NCBI GenBank assembly: GCA_030704615.1
Contig: CM060732.1
Location: 74,319,053 to 74,383,052, forward strand
Length of the DNA stretch: 64,000 bases
Origin: Takakia lepidozioides
Taxonomy: Eukaryota; Streptophyta; Takakiopsida; Takakiales; Takakiaceae
Direction of reading: 5' to 3'
This document shows, one piece after another, positions 1 through 12,300 of the stretch; within the stretch, counting starts at the first letter, position 1; the number at the start of each line of letters is the position of its first letter. Below the pieces are notes generated by a model that saw only the letters and a program-made list of their open reading frames with translations, was not told where the DNA came from and did no database searches. A program made the position numbers and the translations under genes.

Positions 1-448
1 TGGGAAAACGGTTGCCCATCTTTGTGTTCTGGTGTTACCTGCATCGTTTTAAAATGTTCCATTGTTAGAGCCCTGAGCATCCTGAGATGCTTGTTGCCCT
101 CCTGCAACTTTTCCCCCATCCCCTCACTTACCACTCCCTTTGCTTCATCTAAGCCAGTCCTGGCTATAGGGCTATCGCCAGCGAAGTCTACGGAGTGCAT
201 TTTTCTCCATCCCTCTCTCTTATGAAGTACTACTGCTTGCATGTCTCTTCTGTGTGTGAGGTTTTTAAGGAACAACCAGCACATATGCAGAAGCAAAAGT
301 GAGAGAGCAAGGGACAATTCTTCCTCTCACAAATAGTGGCTACCATCAACCACTTATGCCAAAGTGAATGAATAATCCAACTGAAAAGCCACATTGTTTT
401 ATACTGAAAGCATGAGACTGTGAAGGGCAAAGAAGCTGTGCATCCCAC

Positions 449-1516
449 CACAAGAAACCGAAACTCGTGTTCTCTTTCAATAAATGCTGGGACCTGCAGG
501 CACCCATCACAATCATCCAACGCACATGTTAGCCCAGGTTTTCCCCAATGACGGTTAGCATAAGAGAGATCACAAGGGACACAAATGCAAAGCCAGTTGA
601 AGTGAAATAGCTCACTTTACCTCAGCTGCAGGGATTTCAAAAACAGTGACAACAATGGACTCCCCAGGCCATGGTTCAACACTGAGGCTCGACATTTCCT
701 GAATGACCACAAATCACACACGTCAGCAAACTGAACATTAATCATCTTCAAATTACTGGTCCTGGAAAGGAAGAGGAAACCCTTTTACTACTCGATGGAT
801 GTAATCCATATGATTTCACTCAAATGGGTACAATTGGTCTCAATGTTGATTGTCACGAGAGATCAAAACTCATATGACTACTGACTATTCATCACATGCC
901 TCACCTTTGTCTCCAAATTGGCAATGCCTCGCTCCAGAAACACAGGCGCCACATGTGCAAATACCCGTCGAAAACCTCGCAATACACCGATTCTGAAGTT
1001 GCGGGGATCAGGAAATGTGTATTTCGCACTCTTCTCTGTTACATGGCAGGAAATTGAGGTTGGAACAAGTGATAAAAGACTAGACAGGGACCTGTAACAA
1101 ATCAGGACCTTCTAATGAACAAAAGAAAAATTGTACTTTTGGGATGTACAGCAAACAGACTAGCCCATGGTTTTACTTGTCATTCAGTTAGATGTGCTGC
1201 CCCTGCTTACACGATGCTACAACAGCTTCTTGCCTTCATTTGTCCTCATGGAGCCCAATGCACGTCAGCGGGAGGACCGTTTCTCTGATGACTGCTTATC
1301 GATATTGAACATTGGAAGGTTACAGTACACAGAAAGAGGGACAGAAAGAAAAGATGTTCTAAGAAAAAGAGAGAGGTGATCACCTGAAAGGAGTGACCCA
1401 AATCCACAAATAGAGATGTAGCCCTGATCATTAGCTATGGCAGTGAAGGCAGATGCATCTTCCAGTTCTATTGCACCTGGTGCAGCCCCCTCAACACTGC
1501 GAAGAGACCCCTCCAT
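449..1516 (-). CDS. gamma-glutamylcyclotransferase-like protein, 5' exons (gene runs off left edge)
   Basis: Four minus-strand exons are visible: 1516-1384, 1035-905, 698-621 and 493-449, with closing phases (1, 0, 0) and GT/AG ends. The start is ATG at 1516, followed by about 30 residues and then YISICGFGSLLS, the glycine-rich nucleotide-binding-like loop typical of gamma-glutamylcyclotransferase/AIG2-like folds. Next come KYTFPDPRNFRIGVLRGF, FAHVAPVFLERGIANLE, EMSSLSVEPWPGESIVV and VPAFIEREHEFRFL, which match my memory of a plant GGCT-like family. The C-terminal exons should lie below 449, but I could not define them there, so the 3' end is probably outside the window. The family as a whole acts on gamma-glutamyl dipeptides or glutathione, but activity of this branch is not established from the sequence. 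The gene is head-to-head with the WDR91-like gene. Family call moderately sure; exon 4 limits less so. Confidence 0.6.
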
Positions 1517-3330
1517 ACCTGCCCTTGCCGAGTCAGCATGGCTACAATGTACAGATAATATGCAAGCATAGTCGTAGGTGCATATTCCAGACACAAACAT
1601 TGCAATGTGCCAAAATCAGCAGGCTTCTTCTCCTATAATGTCACAGAGATTTTGGCAGATCACAGACAAATTACAAATCTTAGTTATCTCAGTGTCCTTG
1701 AAACCGCAATAAATTGAATTTTACAGCTGAAAGTCTATAAGAAGCCTTTAAGTGACGTAGTTGGGACATTCACATCCTTCGCCAGCCTCATGCTTTAAAT
1801 ACCACAATCACACTAGTTATAGCAGTGAAGATGTCAGCATGGAATGGATATAACACTCAGCAGTAGCCAGGATAAGTATAATTTGGTTTTAAGCCAGGGT
1901 TAAGTAAATGCTAAAGATATTTCCTCAAAAGAGTCCCCTGCGCGATTGGCTTTTGAGAGCACAAAAGTTGGGATGTGTGCTGGAGTATTGGCAAGACAAC
2001 GTGTTCCTTTGATTTCCAGTGTATTTTCGTCGGCCTGCTAGATCGAAGCAATATGCCATGCAGCTTCAGCCATACTGTAAGTAACCAAAAACAACACGGA
2101 ACAGGTGTGTACTGTGTACCACTTTAGCTTTGAACGTAATACTGCATGTAAGGAAGGCGTGATCAGAAATCGGATTTTGTTTCTGATGGCTGATTTCTCA
2201 AAGTTTAGAGGTAAATCTTTGAAAGACAGTCTAGAAGTACCGAAGATGTCGAAAATTTGGTCATCATTAGTCCCAGATGAGGACTATAGACAACGCTTCT
2301 CTGTGTTCCACGACATCCATCATAGGGTAAAATAAGCACGGGACAATATTATAGCTGCTGGTATAGGCACTATTTTCCCTCCATGAAAATGTAATGGACA
2401 GCTGCAGACGTTGCAATCAACACCATCGACATCAGCTTGCCATGACAGAAAGAGAGAGGGAGAGTACCGGTGAGAGACTGCAGCTTGTGCTGCAACAATT
2501 TCCCAGTGCGAGGAATTTCAAATGCTCGAGGAACATTTGCTCTAGATGCACATAATCGGTTGCTGTTTCCGTCCAAGCTGCAGGGGTGACTACTTGCAAG
2601 AGTTGAAAGAGAAAGGCTCCAAGCTTTAGCAGACATCGAGAGTCTAAAGCCACACTATTATCCTCCAAATTTCCCGTGGCCTTTTTCTCATTAAACCGTC
2701 TCCAAACTTTCTCCACGAAATTGTTTCACGCTCTCTGGTACTCTCTCACCCTCACTCGCTCGTTCTCTCTCTCGTCTCCTGTCCCTGAATTATTTTAGCG
2801 ATTCCATAGCTTTCATCCGCGTCAAGTTAGCGACATTCACCAGTTTCATCGCCATTGTATCCAAATCCAGAGAGAAACGCAGAAATCCAGTAGTCCGGAA
2901 ATAGTCCTAATCAGTAGTCCTAATCATCATCAACGAGGAAGATCATCTTCAAGGATCGCGGAAAAGAGCGAAGAGCCAAGAATCTACGACGATGTCAAGA
3001 CCAGGCGTCATAGAAACAGCGGCGTTCTAAGCCACAGCAAGCCATATCAACACTGGATCTGCACATCATGCCAATTACTGTAGTGATCATGGAGGACTTA
3101 TTTAGGAACCAAAACATGACGTGAGGATAAAACGATAAAACGAACATGAGAGACAGAAAAGTAGAAACAACGGAACTGAATCAGTGGCAAGGAGCTACTC
3201 CGGCTGACCTAAGAACATCCCAACCAACTGCTTCAAGTAAAGGGGGTCTGAGGTGAGTGGTAGTAGTGAGTTGAGAGAGGGGGTCGGTGAAGATCGATCG
3301 ATCGATCGATGTAGGGGAGCACAGCGGGAA
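1517..3330. other. intergenic region between two divergent genes
   Basis: No conserved coding exon is recognisable on either strand. This 1.8 kb separates the start codons of the GGCT-like gene (leftward) and the WDR91-like gene (rightward), so it should hold both promoters. The stretch 2730-2790 is pyrimidine-rich (CTCTCT runs), and a (GATC)n run of about 20 bp at 3291-3310 lies just upstream of the WDR91 start codon, probably in its 5' UTR. Confidence 0.5.
3291..3310. repeat. (GATC)n microsatellite
   Basis: About five GATC units directly precede the WDR91-like start codon (ATG at 3331), so they probably sit in its 5' UTR. Confidence 0.8.
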
Positions 3331-6300
3331 ATGGAGGCGATGCAGCATGCGGAAGGTGTGGTGAAGGAGTTTTTGCTGTTTCGTGGGTTCACTCACACTC
3401 TGCACACTTATGAAGCAGAGCTGGCGGCTGATTTGGGGAACGGTTTTCAGGTGTGGTCCTTCTCTGAATGCGAGAGTTGACAGGTTTTCAGACGTGATTT
3501 ATCTTGCGAAATTATGGCTTGCTGTTACTGAAAAAATTTCTTTCTCGTATATTTCGTATCCTTGAGCAGTCATAGAGGCATTATATGTGGGGAATTGGTA
3601 GGGACGGCACTGGACACTCTCAAGTTATTCCTCGGTGTTTTCTTCACTCGCCATTACTCTAGTCGGGTGAAGCCTCAGGGAGAGTAGTTGGGAGCATAAT
3701 CTATGAATGCTCCAGTACAGTTGTTTCTTACGAGGAAAATATCCTGAACTGTGAACGGCTGATTTGTACGTCATTGGTCTTAAATTAGTCGTCTACTCCA
3801 GTCCCCTATGTTTTGAGACGCAGAAACTCACGGATCTGAACTGGTCAGACATAGGTTGATCACTTCGAGCATAAGCCATAGTGCCAAAGGCTTCACAGAC
3901 CCATTATATCATCCTCGGCTGCTTTCATTACGAACTATGGATGCTATGTGTTTGAGAAACCTTGATTTTTGTCGGGAATGCTATGATGCCTGATTAAGCT
4001 AATTCAGCTGAGGAAAGTCACTTCTGACTGCATGCAAACTTTTGCTACGTCCACCATGTTTTCTTAACAATTTGTTGCCCATAGGCACTCCCTTTCACCT
4101 TGAGGTGTTCATAATATGCTGTAGAACCTCTGGAAGCCCTCTGGTTGGAATTTAACTGCTGAGATGAAAAATTATTCAGAAGTCTCTGTTCCTGTGAACC
4201 CAGGAGATTGTGGAAGATGGCAGGTACTGCAACCCCTAGTAATTTGGCAAGTCTTATTATTGACCCAAGGAATAAATCCTATGAATCATCATATAGAGCA
4301 CCAATGTAGCACCCTCTTGTCATATCTGCTATTCGAGCCATAAATAAATTGCCATTCAAAAAAATGACATGAATAGGTTAAGCAGGGACATCTACACTGG
4401 AGCTGTAGCTGCCTCTAAATGGTGGCATCTCTTCGGAGGCCTTGCTGTGTCAGTTTTGCTAATTGTCCTGCATATCCTGCAGAAGGGTCCAGAAGAGAGA
4501 TGTTACCTTCCTTTTCTCTGTAAGCTTGTACCTGGTAGGGAGAATCTCTTCACAGCTACAGCAAGTTTTGTCTCTGACAGGACTGGGCAGCAGAAGCAAG
4601 GCATGCCCATTCTTTTGATGAACAGTTCATCACCTCATTCCTCAGGCAAGGCAGTATCTTCAACTCTGATGTGCTTCACTTTCCAGGTTGACCGCGTACT
4701 GGACCTACTGTTCATGGTGTATGTGCCGCGCTTTGAGGCTGACAAGCTGGTGAATCTCATGGCATTTTTGAACAATTCCTTCTTTGCGTCGGCTGATGTG
4801 TGGTACCAGAGCACATCAAAAAAGCTGGAGGGGTCGCTCAAGCGTTATTATATTGTGCATGCACTACAGATGGGCCGACCCGATCGTGTGCTTGACTTCT
4901 ATGAGCAGTATGGGGAATCACTGCTGCGTAGTGGTGAAGATTGGCTTGCCTGGTTTGGTGCGTATGTTTGTGTGTGCTTTGCATTGGTGTCCATTTGGGG
5001 TCAGGGTGGAGATTGTTGGTTTTTCAAGAATCTCCATTGATAGCTGAGAAATGTGTGGCTGTTCTCTCTGTGTGGTGCTGCCATTGTATAGATTGGCATT
5101 ACACGCAAGCTTGCTTTTTATGGAGCTTGCGTGTAAGTTGCCTCCAGCACTACATTATTTTTTCTCAAAATTCAGCAGGACTCCAATCCAATTTTGTACT
5201 TTCTGGATGATGCATTATGAATTGGGATTAAAAAAAAATCGTTCCTTTGCAGCAATTCCATATATGAAGAATCCAAGTACAGATCCACGCTTCCAAGTGT
5301 ATTTTTCAAGAGAGTGGCTGGATACTTTGATTCTTTCCTTCCGCAACTTTCTCTGTGAAGTGTTTGACAGCATTCATATCCTCAACATGGCCATATTTGA
5401 TTGGTTTTTGCAGCACATCAGATTTATCATTTTCTTTATTTGGACTTTGCTGTAAGGATATTTGCCTGGCTATTGCATATTAAGGGGCAGAAGCGAGAGA
5501 ACCATGTGAATCAAACTATTTAAGAAGATTGTCATATATGTGCATTCTTGACTGAGTTGATGCCACGGCTACCAGCATTGTTGAAATTCAAAGCTGAGAG
5601 AATAAGAAGTAGAGCGCTGAAGCAGGAGCTAGACCAACTCCATGCAGAAAATACTCAATTGCGTGGGTCACTCAAGGCAAAGGATGCTGAGATCACTGAG
5701 CTTAAGAGGTATGGAGCATATGTTTCTGATTGAAAAATGTTGTTAAATTGTTGAGTACATTGTGTTGAATAACTTCAGTACTAGTGCTTAAGGTAGATGT
5801 CTCTTTTATTCCCTTTTTTCCACTGCAGAGGGGTCAACTCTGAGGTTAAGAAAACCATGCTTTGTCGCGTTATTAGACCTGCCTTGGAGTACGGATCTGC
5901 TATATGGGTTGATAACTCCAACCAGGCTAATTGTCTAGAATCCATTCAAGTGGGGGTGCTTAAGGAGTGTATGTCAGCATGCTCCAAAACAGCCAATGTG
6001 GCTGTTCGGGGTGAGTTTGGCATTCCGTCCCTAAGCTCCCGACGAGATGAATTCAAGGTCAGATGGTGGGGTCAGCTGCAACATATGCCCAACACCAGAT
6101 ATCCTAAGTTAATCGACTCTATATCTTGGAAACGGGACCGCCCTGTCAAACAGGCTAAGTCCTGGCAGAAGAGAGTAGAAGAGATTCTCAAGGACCTGGA
6201 CCTGGATCCGCAAGTCTTGACCCTGCTGGATAAATCTGACTTAGAGGCTGTAGTGTCCTCAGCCATGTCTGTTGCCATGAGATTGTCTGATGAAAATGAA

Positions 6301-9300
6301 GTTAGGCAGAAAACTTCCCTGAACTTGTTTCCAGTCTGTGACATGGGGGAGGACATCTTGGATGACCTCAAGGGTCTACCCACTCTCGGCACTAGACTGA
6401 AATTTAAACTCAGGGCAGGAAGCCTACCTTTGAACAGCAAACAGAAGCAGAGAGGAAAGGGAGAGTGCAATTGCCCGTTGTGTGGGCAATCTGAAGACAG
6501 TATTCATTTTCTGATACACTGTCCGGGGGTTCTCTCACCAAAGAGACGCTCTCTTCAAATCTATTAAGGGAATTGTGCCTGTACCCCTGTTTACCAACTT
6601 TGAAAGTCTCGAAGCTGAGCCAAAAGCCCAGGCCCTCCTGAGGCCTAGTTTTTGGGCAAATCACACACAGCAGATTGATGCTTGTGTGAAGGGATTTCTA
6701 GAGGATATCTGGAAAACCCGGATTAATTCTTTATATGGAGGTAAGTCTTACTACCAACGTCAGCCCCTGACAGAGGTAGGTTCTGTCCCTTTTGTTCCCG
6801 CTCAAACTGGGCACGGGGTCAATGGCCACAAGGCTACGGCAAACAACATCTTATGAGTACAATCTTTTATTCCCTTTGCATGGCTGCAGGGACCTCATAT
6901 CTCAGATCTCAAGGGCTCCTGTGGATGTCCAGAAGAAGGGTCTGAAACTTTCCATATCAAGATCATTTTATACAAGGCTGAAGGATCTAGGCACTACATT
7001 ACATGAGCACTGGTTAATGTGCCGTTCTCCTTCGCCATGCTCGACTTAGCAAAATATTTGTTATCTACAGCCTCCTTTGTGTCTGGAAGATGTTGTTCTG
7101 GACCTGGTTTGAGACACAGGTTTGTACTTCTCATGCATTTTGTTAAGTATTTTTTGCAGATTTTTGCCTGCTAATGGCTCCCAGCAGCTGTTACATTTGG
7201 AGGCTATATCTGGTGAACCTGTTTCTGGTGGTGGCATGAATCAGCCAACGAAGCAGGCCTTGAATAGCGTCGGAATGCTAACCCGAGAAACAGGTGATTA
7301 CTCCAATCATAGTCTCACCAAGTCATTGACTTCCAAAAAAGCCTCAATTTTACTTCTGTATGGATGTTCTAAACCTGAATTCTGAAATGAATCCATGTAA
7401 GGTAGAAACATGAAGGCTTAGGACAGTACTGTCATTCAGTGCTACTAGTTCAGACCCTTTGTTAGGGGGTTGTGGTACTGAGAGACAGGAGAGACACTCT
7501 CATCACACTTGTCACTTGAGATTAGACAAGATTTTGTCTTTTCCATGGATATCTAAACTGTATTTCTCACTTTGGCATTTATTTCTGCCAGCCATTTGGT
7601 AACGAATGAATGGATTCTCTTGGCAAAGGCTCTGTGCCAGTCTTAATCACATCCAGACAAATGTGACTTAATGACCCTTTGAGCCTAAGCAACAACCATT
7701 GAAGAAGCCATACCTGTGGAGACAACCATCATATTGAAAAGGAGATGTGTCTTTGGCGTTTGTATGCATATGCCATGAGATAGTTCCCTCTCTACTGCCT
7801 AAGCAAATATTCTTCAACCACAGGCTGGTTGTTGGCGAAGAAGCTTTGCACACTACTCCAGTGTACATGTTTTCTTTCAACCAGTTTTTTACTGTCAGCA
7901 GAATGTCTTTGACGTATGATTTTTCCTTCTATGCTGTTTTCTTATTAATAACCAAGCTGATCAGTTGTGTTTTGAACCAGAAACGAAAGACCATGCTGCA
8001 GGTTCTGTCAGCATGACTGGGTGTTGCTCGTTTTGGGTGCAGAGAAAATGGCAGTTTCCAGGTCCTCAGAATGTTATGTTCCCCAAAGAAATATCCTCTC
8101 TTTTGATGTTGAGAAGGAAGTTTCAGGCTCCAACATCCACCCTAAAAATGAGCCATGCGATGTTGGTGGTGCAACAACAGCTTCATCTGTGGATACCAAA
8201 AGTGAAGAATCTAGATGGAGTCTTCAAGGTTGGTTCTCTGTTTCTGGGGTTATACTTCGTACTATTAATTCGTCAGTGCATCCCTACTTGGATACTGATG
8301 AGTAGATGCTTGGTATATGGTGTTCTCAAGAGGGTACAGAAAGCAATAACGTGTTTGGTTATTGTTGCATCCTGATGCATATCCCTTTCCTAAGGTAGTT
8401 CACACTGATTCATTGAGGATTTACATAACAAGCAGTCAGGACTAGGGAGCTGATATCTATGTTTGCAGAGGGTGGTGAAGCTGTTGGCCAGGCCAGGCAA
8501 GGTGAATTGTCCCAAGTGAATGTGGAGTTTCAGGTGCGCTGGTGAGAATCCTATTCATCTGAGGATAAGCATTTTGGCAATTATTACTTCAGGCAGTCCA
8601 CCAACAGGCAAATCTGAAACATTCTAGTATACAGCCACAATAGCCCTGTCAGACAATATTTGTTAGTGGTTCAAGACAATTGCCCTGTCATCGGTGTGCG
8701 AGTTCAATAGGAAGAACCACATTGCCAGCTGCCACTCCATCAGCATGCAAGTCAATCCAACCAGGTCGGATGTGGGGTTTAGTGGTTCCAAAGGAATGTG
8801 AGGGCTAAAGTGTTAATTTTTAGGGACATTGTATCAACTAAACAGGATCTATTAGCATGGTGAGTATAGCCATTGTAGTCAAATGTCAACTAAACTCCAG
8901 AATATACATGGCTGCAGTACCATTAGGCAGGAATGTCATGTCACTTTGGAGGTCAGGAGAAAGTGGTGGCTCTGTGGGAGTTTCCACTGTCTTCAAGATT
9001 CTCTGTTTAACAGCAGCTTCCTTGTCTAAAACTGAAGTGGGTAATTTTGGGTGTCTTTTTCAGGAGATCTTCTCTGGTCACGCAAGCCCAATCACTCGGT
9101 GCCGCTTTTCTGCAACAGGAGCTAACATTGCAAGTGCATCCGTGGATGGCACTGTGAGGTGACATTTTTCAACATTGCTACCTTTTCTGGGAAATCCATG
9201 GCAGCTACCCAATGTCTCCTTCTTACAATGTGTCTCTAGCGTCTATCTAGGATATTTGATTTCAAAGTTCAAATGACAGTTTCATACAGCCAACATGCAA

Positions 9301-12300
9301 GTTATAATATGAAAGCTCTCCGGCTGTTTATTTTTGTGGTTTCCTTCAGAATATGGACACCAGATAATGCTGCAGCAACATCATCCCGAAATGCAACTAT
9401 CTATAGTGGTGCTGAGATTATGTCATTGGAATGGGAGTACAAGTCTGACCGCTTGGTACTTCCCTCTAAACCGCACACGAACAATAAAACTTTCTGGCCC
9501 TGCAATATCCTGTTTGTTAAGATGATATGTTATTTGAAGTGTAGTGCTAATATTTTAATCGTAGCTGCCTTGTTCTCTGATCATTGACACATGAAGGATG
9601 AGTTCCTCTATTGTGGGTCCATGTTGAGATATGCACTTGTGGATTTCAAAACCAATTAACTTGATCTCAGTTGGGATCCTGTTCTACGTACTGGTAGTTG
9701 CTGTTAGGAACAGCAGAGCGGGGCATAAAAGCATGGAATGTGGAGGCCAAGCGTGTAGTTTGTGATCTTTCAACTGATGCTGCATTTCCACGGTAAGTGA
9801 GATCTCTCTGGTCCGATGAGGTCCATTTGTCTAGCCTTACCTCTTTTACTTGAGATAGACACATGACACTGTTATGTGGTCATTCGTTTGTAGCCTATCT
9901 CAATTGTGCTGTCAATTCGTTCCAGTCTATGCATGCTAGTGGTTCAGGCAGCTGGGCTCGTTCTGTGCTGAAAGACTTGAAAGAGAGTGATTCATATTTT
10001 CAAATTATTTGTTCCTATAGAGCTTAGTTTTTGAGTCTGATGGTGGCTACAGCTTTAGAATGTCTATCTTTGATGTGTAGGGTAATGGACCTGAAATGCA
10101 GTCCAACAGACCCTGTGTTTTGTTGCGCAGCTGCATCTTCAACAGTGTAAGGCATCACTGCAGTCACTCTAACTCACTCTTCACGCTGTTTGATCTATTA
10201 GATGTTGGCAGGGTATTTGAGATGCTTTGTCAAACCTTTTCTATGATTCTCCTTCGTTGCTTTGTATGGTTGGTGATGACTGCTTCCGTCACATATTGGA
10301 GGCTTCTGATATCCAGGCGAAGGCGAGGAGTCCATTCCTAAAAAATTGTGCCCTTTGTGTCTAGCTTGTTTATAGTTTTGAAGTTTCTACCTTTTTTCAG
10401 TTTGCATCTGGCTTTCACAACCCATGTGTTTTTTGCATCTACTGTGAAATTTGTTACTGTAGTCAAGATTACTCTAGTACTCAAATGTGCTTTAAGGAGT
10501 TTAGTGAATAGAGTACTGTTCTAAATGAGGCTGGAAACTACCTGGGTGCTTTCAGGCATGAAATGGAAGGAATGGGGGCGCTTGGTTTTGGCTCTTTGAC
10601 TGTCTGGAATATGCGCACATGGAAGCCCATGGCAAGTGACTCAATATCCGTACGAGCATTGTTGTTTCATCAAGGACAGGGAGTTAGATTTCTGCAACTT
10701 CTGTTGAGACCAAATGTGGTTTGTGTTGCAGAGTTTTCTTCCACTTGGGGAAGACCCTCCAGTTGTGACCTCTGTGTGTTTCAACCACAATGGAAAAATT
10801 GTTGCAGCTGCAGCAACAGATGGCATGATTCGTCTTTTTGGTATCCTTGAGAGGTCACAATAACTGGTCTTGGAGGAACTGAAAAGGATTCCGAATATGA
10901 AGCACAAGATGTCCGGAACCCCCACTTTGGTAGTGTCATCCATGTACCACATGTCCACAATAGAATAGTGGGATACATGTATCTACTTCGCTGACCTGCA
11001 CATTTCTTCTCTTGAGATATACTCTTGCAAGAAATACTCAAGATCACCCGTTGTTATTTGTGTGTGGAAGCACTTTTCCACTTGTTAGACAGTTTTGAGA
11101 GGTTTGACAGCATGCAGATGTGTACAGAATGTGACACAGAAAATTTCAAGGTTCTTTGATGGTTGTCCTTCATTTCATATCAGATATAAAGGGCTGTTTA
11201 CCTATCACAGGGTGGCCAGCCCATGATGGTTGTGCGGTGTCTTGTGTTCGGTTTGGTCATGACCAAGCAAGCATTTTCAGTTTGGGCACTGATGGCAAGG
11301 TAACCTTCTTGCTCATGTGTCTTTGTGATTGAGGGTTGTCTTTCTTGCCAGCCTCTCTGTTGATTCAATTTTATTTTTGTGTTCTATTTTGTCTGAAGAG
11401 GTTGTTGCAGGCAACATGCCGAGACTTTTATGGGTTTGATTTTGGAACCTAGAAAGTGACAGTCGATGAAATAGCAGCAAAGCGTAACCGTTGGTTGGAG
11501 AAATGAGAATGGCAGGTTTTTGAGTGGAGTTTGCACAATCAAGGCCAAATCCTGCAGTCCCAAGATGCCAGCCAGTGCGTGATCAGCTCAAATCCCTCCC
11601 ACTCAGTTACGCTTAGCTTTGAGAGAGCTTCAATTTTGTTCAGCAGGTTTTTGGCAAATTGTATAAGATTACAGGTTTGGTTTCTGTTTCCTAACAATGA
11701 ACCTGTTGGGCTCTGAGCACCTAGCTGTCTTAGCAGTCACAGCCATGATAGACCTCTAATGAACATTCCTTACCATGGTTCTTGTTTTGGATGGAGCAGA
11801 TTCTGTTCACTGGAAGGATGGGAGCTGCCTCGACACGAAATGGCATTAGATGCATGCGGAAAGCACTTGTTATTAACATCTAACCTCACTAAATCACCTA
11901 TATATAACGTGAGTATCTTGTCCTCTCAGCATCTTGGATGCATGTTCATTTGACTGACTGACTTATCTCCATGTCTTACAATGCACTATATGCTTTCTTT
12001 CTTTGGTTCCGCCATCCATTGACCTCTACCTCTTTCTCTCTTCAGAAGCAGAATTCAGCATACTTATCTGGAACTAGAAGTCAAGGTAGTTTTGCATTTT
12101 CATCACATTTTAGTGTCAAGTGTTTTCTTTGGCTGGGTCTGCAGTGGGACAGGTCCAGGTTAGCTCAGAACACTCTGGAGCACACGGGTGCAATTACATC
12201 GGTGGATTGGCATCCCTCAATGCCTATGTATTTGACTGGCTCTGCTGACCACTCTGTACGTGTCACATCAATTGTTGGTGCTTCCTCTGCTCTTTGTTAG
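3331..12300 (+). CDS. WDR91: WDR91-like LisH/WD40-repeat protein, 17 exons, complete
   Basis: Exons: 3331-3450, 4687-4957, 5253-5359, 5557-5708, 7160-7293, 8043-8228, 8469-8533, 9064-9158, 9350-9455, 9698-9792, 10081-10146, 10556-10631, 10732-10840, 11184-11299, 11516-11646, 11800-11908, 12145-12300. All phases close and the product is about 697 residues, near human WDR91 (about 750). The N-terminus has a LisH-type helix (VVKEFLLFRGFTHTLHTYEAE). A conserved helical region follows (RFEADKLVNLMAFLNNSFF; FQVYFSREWLDTLILSFRNF), then a coiled coil (residues about 185-215), a low-complexity linker, and seven-blade WD40 blocks such as GHASPITRCRFSATG, IKAWNVEAKRVV, LTVWNMRTWKP and ITSVDWHPSMPMYLTG. 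In animals WDR91 is a Rab7 effector that restrains endosomal PI3-kinase during early-to-late endosome conversion; a similar role here is inferred. Intron 4 holds a LINE fragment, and intron 12 appears to use a GC donor at 10632. The least certain junctions are exon 3/4 and exon 16/17. Confidence 0.87.
5829..6880 (+). mobile_element. 5'-truncated LINE (non-LTR retrotransposon) in WDR91 intron 4
   Basis: The plus strand encodes the C-terminal part of a LINE reverse-transcriptase ORF: LCRVIRPALEYGSAIW, the stretch at the end of the RT domain, then a long linker. A terminal cysteine/histidine knuckle CPLCGQSEDSIHFLIHC (about 6475-6525) follows. The endonuclease and catalytic RT palm are absent, the usual 5' truncation of LINE insertions. 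The reading frame breaks once near 6530-6570: the first ORF stops at 6567, and the downstream stretch beginning near 6575 continues in another frame to about 6856. The DNA just after that stop (TCTTATGAGTACA, about 6850) is shared with other repeats at 17.8, 42.3 and 60.2 kb. The fragment lies between the exons ending at 5708 and starting at 7160, in the same orientation as the host gene. The exact left boundary is not visible. Confidence 0.82.

Noticed and set aside
7965-8375. 136-codon plus-strand ORF over WDR91 exon 6
   Set aside because: It is out of phase with the flanking exons. The 8043-8228 exon in the EKMAVSRSSECY frame joins both sides.
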